From contig JXTC01000394.1 of NCBI GenBank assembly GCA_002914845.1, positions 68,564 to 132,563 on the forward strand: a DNA stretch of 64,000 nucleotides, given 5' to 3'. Made by a program: the position numbers and the translations under genes. Position 1 is the first letter of the stretch. The number at the start of each line of letters is the position of its first letter. Shown one piece after another: positions 57,386-64,000 of this stretch. The notes under the pieces are model-generated. The model was not told the DNA's origin, made no database searches, and was given only the letters and a program-made list of their open reading frames with translations. This DNA comes from Trema orientale (taxonomy: Eukaryota; Streptophyta; Magnoliopsida; Rosales; Cannabaceae).

Positions 57386-58334
57386 TACTCCCTATTGACT
57401 GTTTACTTTTTTGTTTCAAATTAATCCAAAAAGAAAGGTACCTTGATACAATGTTGCTACAAATAACAAATTTCAAACCCATGATTAAGAATAAAAGGAC
57501 TAGAAAAAGAGGACAGATCTAACAAAATAGTTGACAGATACACCGGAATTTTTTTAATTGTTCATACGTCATTGCGCACGCGTTAGGATCTACCCCATGA
57601 TCTTTTACTTTTATTTTTTGTCAACGATAAATTGTAATTTTGAGGAATATTGGGAAGAATATATAGGATTATATATTATGGAACGTAATTTGTTTCCACT
57701 AACTCGATATTTATTCCAAAAGCAATTACAAAGCAAAAACCAACTAATTTGCTAGTAATTGTATACCATTAATATATATCAGCTGGTTAGGTTGCAACCT
57801 AACTAAAAACGGGTTATATTCTTAAGAATGGAACGTTTCTCTTCATTCTCTTCAATGAGCTAATGGCGCCATTGGGAGTAAAATCTCAACATTAAAGGCA
57901 TATACCTAATTAATTAGACGCGCAGGGATTAATGAATATATAATTAACTGACCTAAAACGAGCTTGTGGGGGTGATGTTGATGTTGATGTTGATGGTGAT
58001 GATTGCGATGGAGAGATGAGAGAGAATATTGATGTAGTTAGATCCGCAAAGCTACAATATTTCGTTGTGGCGTGGGGTTGGGCCAATTTGATGATTAATG
58101 ACTAATTTAGATATTGTTTTTGTTCCAATAAAAATAAAAAATAAGAAAAGATTTTGGTTGTGTGTAATGTCACTCAAACTAACTGGGGCATCAATATTGT
58201 TAACTAACTCATGATGAGCTACCATTACCCTCAATTTTTTTCCCCCTCGAGACGTCACCTGTTTTGTTCATGATGCAATATACTTCTCATCATGTACAAA
58301 GATAAACGTAAGGCATATGATACAAAGTAAGTGT
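57386..58334. other. intergenic, nothing recognised
   Basis: AT-rich DNA with a short GATGTT tandem repeat at about 57973-57996. The frames here are short and carry no known motif. Confidence 0.5.
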
Positions 58335-59775
58335 CACGAACACAATATTGTTTGTATAATGAGAAGTGAAAATAACAACAAAGAATTAAAGAAAAGGTAG
58401 ATTAATTCGATCGAGAGGAAACATTGACGTCCAAATAATAATTGTTAGCACTTCGAAGGTCGAATACCTTCCAAGACAAACTCAAAATTTGATTTAATAA
58501 TCCAAAAGAGAAAAGACATTTCATTCATTCAATCATTGGTGCTTAAATACAAGTACATTCAATATTAACTATCCTAAAACTGAGCAAATAAATACACCAC
58601 TTGATCCTTCTTTAGTCTCCTAAATTATAACAGAACATTAACTAGTGGTAACTAAATGGAAAATTACATTTAAAAATTAAAACTAATAATATAACATAAA
58701 ATTATCCAACACGTAATATTCCTTCCCCATAAAGACACTTGTCCTCAAAGGTGAAATTTTTCAACTCATTTTTCACTTCTTTTTCCGCTTCTAATAATAG
58801 TGCCCTGATTCTCTGCCCAACATACTTTGATTAACTTTTTTATTCATTTTTAATTTTACAGCTTGGTTGAAGAAAAACTTCACACGATGCCAGTTGAGAC
58901 CGTGTAGAATTTTGGACCCGTAATAAAACTTTTTTCTTCTTCTCTTATTTTTTGAACTACCAATTTTCTTAATGGCTTGCAAGATATTACACTAACTTCA
59001 GTAGGAAGTGATTTTTCCTTGCATTTTTACTTGTTAAAAAGTTCCACCATCTTGATTTAGATGATCTTGAATGTGTTCTAAAGTCGTTGACTTATTGCTT
59101 TGTTGGACGTATTTTTCTTGCTTTGAAACTACCTTATCATTTATTTTTGAATCTCATGATCTATTATTGATGAATTAATTAACTTTGCACGCACTCCACA
59201 TTTTGGATATGACATTAAACTTGCAACAAAATATGTTTTACTCCGTCTCCAGAATCATAAAATCCAACTTTTTTCGCATGCGCTTCCATATCATTGGTAT
59301 GTTTCTACTTTGTGCTCCATAACTCGTTACCCTTTTTGTAACAAGCGCTTATAAAAGTATTACAAATACAAGTGTTTGTATAATGGGAAATGAAATAACA
59401 AAAAAATAGAGAAGAAGTAGGTTCATTTGAAGGAGAAATTTGACCTCTAAATGATAATTGTTGGCACTTCAAGAGTCCAACACCTCCCAAGACAAACGCA
59501 AGATCTGATATAATAACCCGAAGACAAAAGATATTTAATTCATTCATTCAGACCTTGGTGTTTAAATTAGTACATTCAATTTTAATCACCAACCTATAAC
59601 TAAGAAGCTCATACACCATTTGCTCCATGGCTCCATTATTCTCCTAAACTAATGGAAAATTGAAAGGATTAGAATGATCAACCCATGATCAACAACCCAT
59701 TAGTCCCATTAGAAACAAATTACACTTAAACATTAAATAAATAAACTAGAATGAAACTATTGTACACGTAATACA
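58335..59775 (-). mobile_element. short, decayed LTR element, minus strand
   Basis: 58335-58712 and about 59365-59775 are diverged direct repeats with a shared order: TTGTTTGTATAATG, AATGATAATTGTTGGCACTTC or its variant, CCAAGACAAAC, ATTCATTCATTC, TAGTACATTCAAT, then ACACGTAAT just outside. On the minus strand each begins TGT. Only about 650 bp lies between them; beside the left copy is ACACTTGTCCTCAAAGG, whose complement resembles the sequence before a gypsy polypurine tract. It fits a small non-autonomous or deleted LTR element. Confidence 0.6.
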
Positions 59776-59787
59776 AAGATAAACATG

Positions 59788-59818
<31 letters not shown>

Positions 59819-60060
59819 GGGCACCAATCCGGTAGGTTTTTTTTTTTTTAACCTATGCATAGGTATTAATTGGCTAATGAAAAAAAAATTTGCACATTTT
59901 TTTATTATAAAAAGTAGGAGAGAGAAATAGTATTAATGATGCACGTCTTTTTATGTACTTGATTATAGCCATTGAATTACCATTAGATGATGATCCAACG
60001 GCTAAAAAAAAAATACCTACACATAGGTAAACAAAAAAAATACCTACTGGATTGATAACC
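59819..60060. mobile_element. MITE in a TA tract, ~240 bp
   Basis: The left end GGGCACCAATCCGGTAGGTTTT and the right end (complement GGTTATCAATCCAGTAGGTA) are imperfect inverted repeats, followed on each side by an inverted ACCTATG(C/T)(A/G)TAGGT block. It sits between long (TA)n runs. Noncoding. Confidence 0.7.
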
Positions 60061-61689
60061 TATATATATATACTCGCAATGTGACTGAGAATATATGAAG
60101 TTAATTATGAAATTAACCTCTTTCTTTAATAAGGGGAACAAGCTTGGGGAGATAGGGACATATAAAATTAATTTACATATATATATGGTCATAATTGAAA
60201 TCATCAACTAATAATGATGATGTTAAGTCATTGCAGATAGAATAGTGACAAATAAGTGTAGTACGAGGTAATTAATAATAATTAAGTAGGAAAGAAAAAA
60301 AGAACAAGGGGGCGATTAATGTATAGTTAGGTGAAATATGGATGGCACAACATACCAAACAGAAATCTTAGAAACGATAAATAAATAAAACGGTATGATG
60401 AATCAAAGAACAAGGAGGTTCAGGTGATAGCAATGATGAGAAAATTTCGTTTACTTTGCAAACAACTTATATATTCAGCAATAAATTTTCTTAATATAAA
60501 CAAGCTAAGCTAGCATTAATTAAGCACTGCAAAATATTCTTTTCCAATTTATTAGTTAGAATAGTTAACATGAAACCATTAAATGAGATTTTGTCCAATT
60601 TTTCATATGTGTTAATATAATATAAAAATATTGTAATTGTTAAGATAGAAAATGCTTGCCAGTGGTTCCAGCACACCAAATGATCAATTTAGATCCCTCC
60701 AAGCTGGGAGAATACGACATTTAAGTTGCTCGAGTCAATCATTTCTTGAGTGACATACTGATGATCAAATATTTATCAAATATTTATATACACGCCTTTT
60801 AATTTCCTTGAGCACACATGCACTTTTCTTTCTCTTTAATTAATGGGCAAATCAGATAGTGTAATTTTCAGTTTTTTTTTTTTTTTTTTGTGGGGGGAGT
60901 TTAAATTGTGGCAATCAACAAATATACAGAAAAGAGGGAAAAGGTTTAAGCATCAAGTAGGGCCCAAAATCGACACGGTCCCATCTGAAATTTGTTCCAA
61001 AGTATGGAAAAGGCTTCAATGGCTGTCATGATCACAACAACTGAGATCTCTCTTTATAATCTATATATCTACCCTTGTTTCTTATAAAGCCACAATATTA
61101 ATAGTACCTCAAGTATTGATCTAGTTTTCTCTAAAAATATTCGCTCTCTCTCTTTAGACCTTTTTTTCGCTGTGATATTCCTCCATTAATATTAAGACCT
61201 AAGTGACAGGGACGATATCATTTTAGTGACATAAAAGCTATGCCCAAAGGAATTGATTATCATTTTTAATTGCGAAAACTACATGTGCTTTTGGAGAAAT
61301 GACAAATGATTGACAAGCATTACATTTTTGTCAAATTCTTCCATCACTTTTGCACCATATACACGTGACTACATATATATATATATATATATGAACATAT
61401 ATATATATACATGCAGGTACGTAACATGTCTGTTCGGCACTGTTTTCTCTATACAACAATATTATGTTTATTTTAGAGCATATGTCAAAATTTAATTAAG
61501 TGAATTATATTCCAACAAACATATAAAATTAATTAATCAAAGTTAGGAAAACGTCCAGCTTGTCATAATATTAGAGACTACCCCACTCTTGACTTTGATC
61601 ATAAAACCGTACCTAATATATAATGTTAGAATTAGATCAACTGCAATGCCTTGATATATTTATAAACATTAATTAGAGCTAAAAATCGT
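60061..61689. other. intergenic, nothing recognised
   Basis: AT-rich DNA with poly-T at 60873-60888 and (TA)n tracts near 61375. No coding region or repeat end supported. Confidence 0.55.
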
Positions 61690-61719
61690 TACTATTATAG
61701 AAACTATTTTCCGTGTCAT

Positions 61720-62100
61720 TTATAGGGCGACATGGTAGAGATACCACGTCGCTCCATAAACGACGTAAAAATAAATGACGTTGTAGGTCCCCATAATATC
61801 ACATCGCTTACGATGTGGTATAAAAATATACCACGTCGCTTGTATAGAAAGCGACGTGATAGGCCCTAGTAACTAACAAATTGTCAGTTATTTAGGGTCT
61901 ACCACGTCGCTTGGTAATAGGTATTACGTCGCTCTCTAGAAAAGCGACGTGGTCTAATAGGCTACCACGTCAGTCTCTAGAAAAGCTATGTGGTAGATAG
62001 CATACCACGTCGCTTCTTTAGGGAGCGACATGATCTAATTTGAGGCCATTTTTGTGCCCTACTATGTCGCTCACTATAGAAACGACGTGGTATGCCCTAC
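61720..62100. repeat. subterminal palindrome array (ACCACGTCGCTT motif)
   Basis: About sixteen half-sites of CCACGTCGCT/AGCGACGTGG occur in 380 bp, many arranged as inverted pairs about 10 bp apart (for example near 61831 to 61858 and 61924 to 61952), so each pair can form a hairpin. Some half-sites are mutated (GCGACATGGT, CTATGTCGCT). Such arrays are the usual transposase-binding regions of CACTA elements. Confidence 0.85.
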
Positions 62101-62353
62101 AACAAGTATTAAACCTCCTGGATTCATTACAAACTAGAACTAAAATTAGCCAAAAATGGCTCAAAACAACATGCAATTAACAATCAGTAATCCAGTATAT
62201 AAATTCCAGCAATCCCATATACAAATTATATTTTTCACATAACTAAGTCCTACATAAAGCACCTAAACTAATCGAAATCATAATTCTAGTCACCTAATTA
62301 GACTACTAAAGATACAAAGTTAATATAAATAGATTAGTAATGTGAGCCACCCA

Positions 62354-63990
62354 TCATGATACATACTCCATAAGCTCATCAGCCCATTCCTCTCAGACTT
62401 CGTTGATCTCATCCATAGTGTATACGTCTTTATTACGACACTGCAAATTTAAATGTACATAAGTTATATTCGAATTATGTATTGATAATTAGCGTACTTA
62501 TGCAATAAAGATAAGTGTTAAGTTAAAAGGTTATACCGAAGTAGTAATATACTCATATGGGTTAGCGTCTATGACCATTTCTCTCATCATGCGTATCTCG
62601 TAGAAACCACACTCTACGTCATTTGGTTGGTGTGGGCACTATAATTCCAATTGAGTTTTCAATTAATATTTTTGAGCAAAAACAAATCCATCTAATCCAA
62701 TAATATAAATTAGTAAAATTTAAAATGTACCTTAACCGACTCCCAATCAAGACTACTTTTCTTACCACGTCTCTCAACTGATATGTTAATAACTGAAAGG
62801 CTCTATAAAGCAAAAGTATGTCAAAGCATGTCAACCATGCATACAACATTATATTAAACATTGTTATTAATTTTAAATAGTTTTGATCAGACTTATAGTT
62901 TGATGAGAGTTCTTGCATCTTTTCGAGGAGGAAGTCTGAGTGGATCTAAAAAGTATATCACTTCGTAAACCACATTGATCACTAATAATATCCAATTTCT
63001 CCTATAAAATTATATAATCAAATACATGTATATAGTACATATATCCCAATAACTATCAAAAATATTAAAGAAAAGAGAATTACCCGTGTTATATGGTGCT
63101 ACTAACAATATGCCATTCATTCCCAGAATCAAGCGATTCATGACTATTCTTGCACGATTCTCATCGTTGCCATCTCCAACAGTTTATATAAGAGAAGATT
63201 CAATAAAAGTTATGTATGCGCACGCTCATATTCTATAAGTTTGTCATATAATATCGTAACGTAACATATAACATATTTAATACAAAACATTAAGATATGA
63301 AACAAACAAATAACAAGAGTAAAGATATGAAAACTTACTTGATATAAAATGTGATGTACAGAGAACCAATTTCGACGAAGTTGGTTACATGTGATATGTC
63401 CTCCTTAACCAGATATGAGAATTTCCCAGGAATTCTACACAAATCATTGTTAAAAGTAACATGAATTAAGAAGTTATCATCTTTTTTCATCACATATTTG
63501 TACGAACTCCTCAAGCTTCCTGAAACATTAGGAGGAACATCAATCTTGGATCGTGAAGAGGACTCTAACATTCTTGTGCTAGACGAGGATGAATGTCTGG
63601 ACTCTTCCTATTGTGGTTGAGTAATAGGCAGCTCTAGTTCATTTTGTGGTTGTTTCTTTTTCCCTTTCTCTTTTCGTAATGGTAATTGAGATTAAAATAT
63701 TCACTTAAATAAAATAAAAATGATTGTTTAATTGTCAAAGTAATGAATGTTAGACTTTATACCTCAGATTTGCCTACAATGAGTACCAACTCTTTAGGCT
63801 ATACGATAATTGATCCGACAGCTTTCACCACTGTATCTATCACATTAGCCACTAGAATAGGCAACGAAGCTTCAAGGTCGTGTGCTTCAATAACAGATAC
63901 TCAGTAAGTTTTTTACCTAATGGTACCCCATGAATCATAGGCCCTCCTGTTTGAACGATGTAACTCGATGCAACAACATCTAGTACTAGG
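62354..63990 (-). pseudogene. CACTA-encoded protein with Ulp1-like (C48) protease domain, broken
   Basis: Minus-strand exons read in order. Near 63990-63740 lies a region with GGPMIHGVPLG and KAVGSIIV, resembling the domain that precedes the protease in plant CACTA proteins. A low-complexity linker follows, then the protease start at 63571-63335 (FSYLVKEDISHVTNFVEIGSLY), then NGILLVAPYN near 63100. Next is ILLVINVVYEVIYFLDPLR near 62960, then the catalytic Gln/Cys exon CPHQPNDVECGFYEIRMM at 62537-62637, and a last exon at 62354-62440 with TMDEINEV and EEWADELMEYV. The His expected before WILLV reads Asn, and stops occur (for example in the last exon). Such proteases come with CACTA and Mutator-like transposons; their role is unclear. 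Confidence 0.72.
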
Positions 63991-64000
63991 TTAACCAACT

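Larger units (their letters stand above)
61690..64000 (-). mobile_element. CACTA (En/Spm-like) transposon, one end and part of its gene; continues past the window
   Basis: A terminus-like TACTATTATAGAAA near 61690 (CACTA with the first base changed) is followed by about 400 bp of palindromic subterminal motifs and then a minus-strand gene with Ulp1-type protease sequence. This order (end, subterminal array, C-terminal exons) is that of the 3' end of a CACTA element. The other end is beyond the right edge. Stops in the coding exons suggest an inactive copy. Confidence 0.75.

Noticed and set aside
1..64000. CRISPR arrays, bacterial operons, rRNA genes
   Set aside because: No spaced identical repeats with unique spacers, no ribosome-binding sites or rRNA-like sequence; the window is plant nuclear DNA.

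Overview
The window is nuclear DNA of a eudicot plant. The evidence is plant-specific gene families (an SBP-box factor, an intronless matrix metalloproteinase), AT-rich intergenic DNA full of plant transposon families (Ty3/gypsy Tat-type, Ty1/copia, hAT, Mutator-like, CACTA, SINEs, MITEs), CT-rich 5' leaders and GT-AG introns. I cannot name the species. About three host genes occupy the 64 kb; the rest is transposon-derived or unrecognised AT-rich sequence.

Host genes. (1) An SPL/SBP-box transcription factor on the minus strand at 1034-1966: two exons that together encode a complete SBP DNA-binding domain. The expected third exon is not visible before the left edge. (2) A secreted matrix metalloproteinase on the plus strand at 33056-34168, single exon and apparently intact. 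(3) A small two-exon PHD zinc-finger protein on the minus strand (50625-50722 joined to 49863-50139), 124 residues. They look like unrelated single genes, not a pathway or cluster.

7.3-18.8 kb is a full-length Ty3/gypsy element of the Tat type. It has two 727-bp LTRs about 97% identical, a CCGAC target duplication, a tRNA-Asp-like primer site, a single-frame gag-pol with a second RNase H, and a long antisense gene upstream of the 3' LTR. Gag-pol carries eight premature stops, all explicable by C-to-T or G-to-A change, plus a ~612-bp duplication joined at a single N.

19.0-27.9 kb holds a Mutator-like MITE with a perfect 9-bp target duplication, then a decayed Ty1/copia element whose reverse transcriptase/RNase H region is split by a 3-kb hAT element. 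The hAT carries a transposase remnant, an assembly gap and an exact 8-bp target duplication.

27.9-33 kb and 34-50 kb are intergenic mosaics: MITEs, SINEs, a probable solo LTR, degenerate copia pieces on the minus strand, a CACTA end and several minisatellites. At 31.7-32.5 kb a short tandem duplication received a MITE in one copy and a SINE in the other, so each copy records the other's empty site.

51-64 kb is AT-rich with a 48-bp in-frame tandem repeat, a hAT-type MITE, another SINE, a short decayed LTR pair and, from about 61.7 kb to the right edge, one end of a CACTA element with a palindromic subterminal array and a minus-strand Ulp1-like protease gene. No clearly new biological system was found. 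The items most worth a second look are the antisense gene of the gypsy element, the transition-only stop pattern, the junction duplication, the paired empty sites and the CACTA palindrome array.
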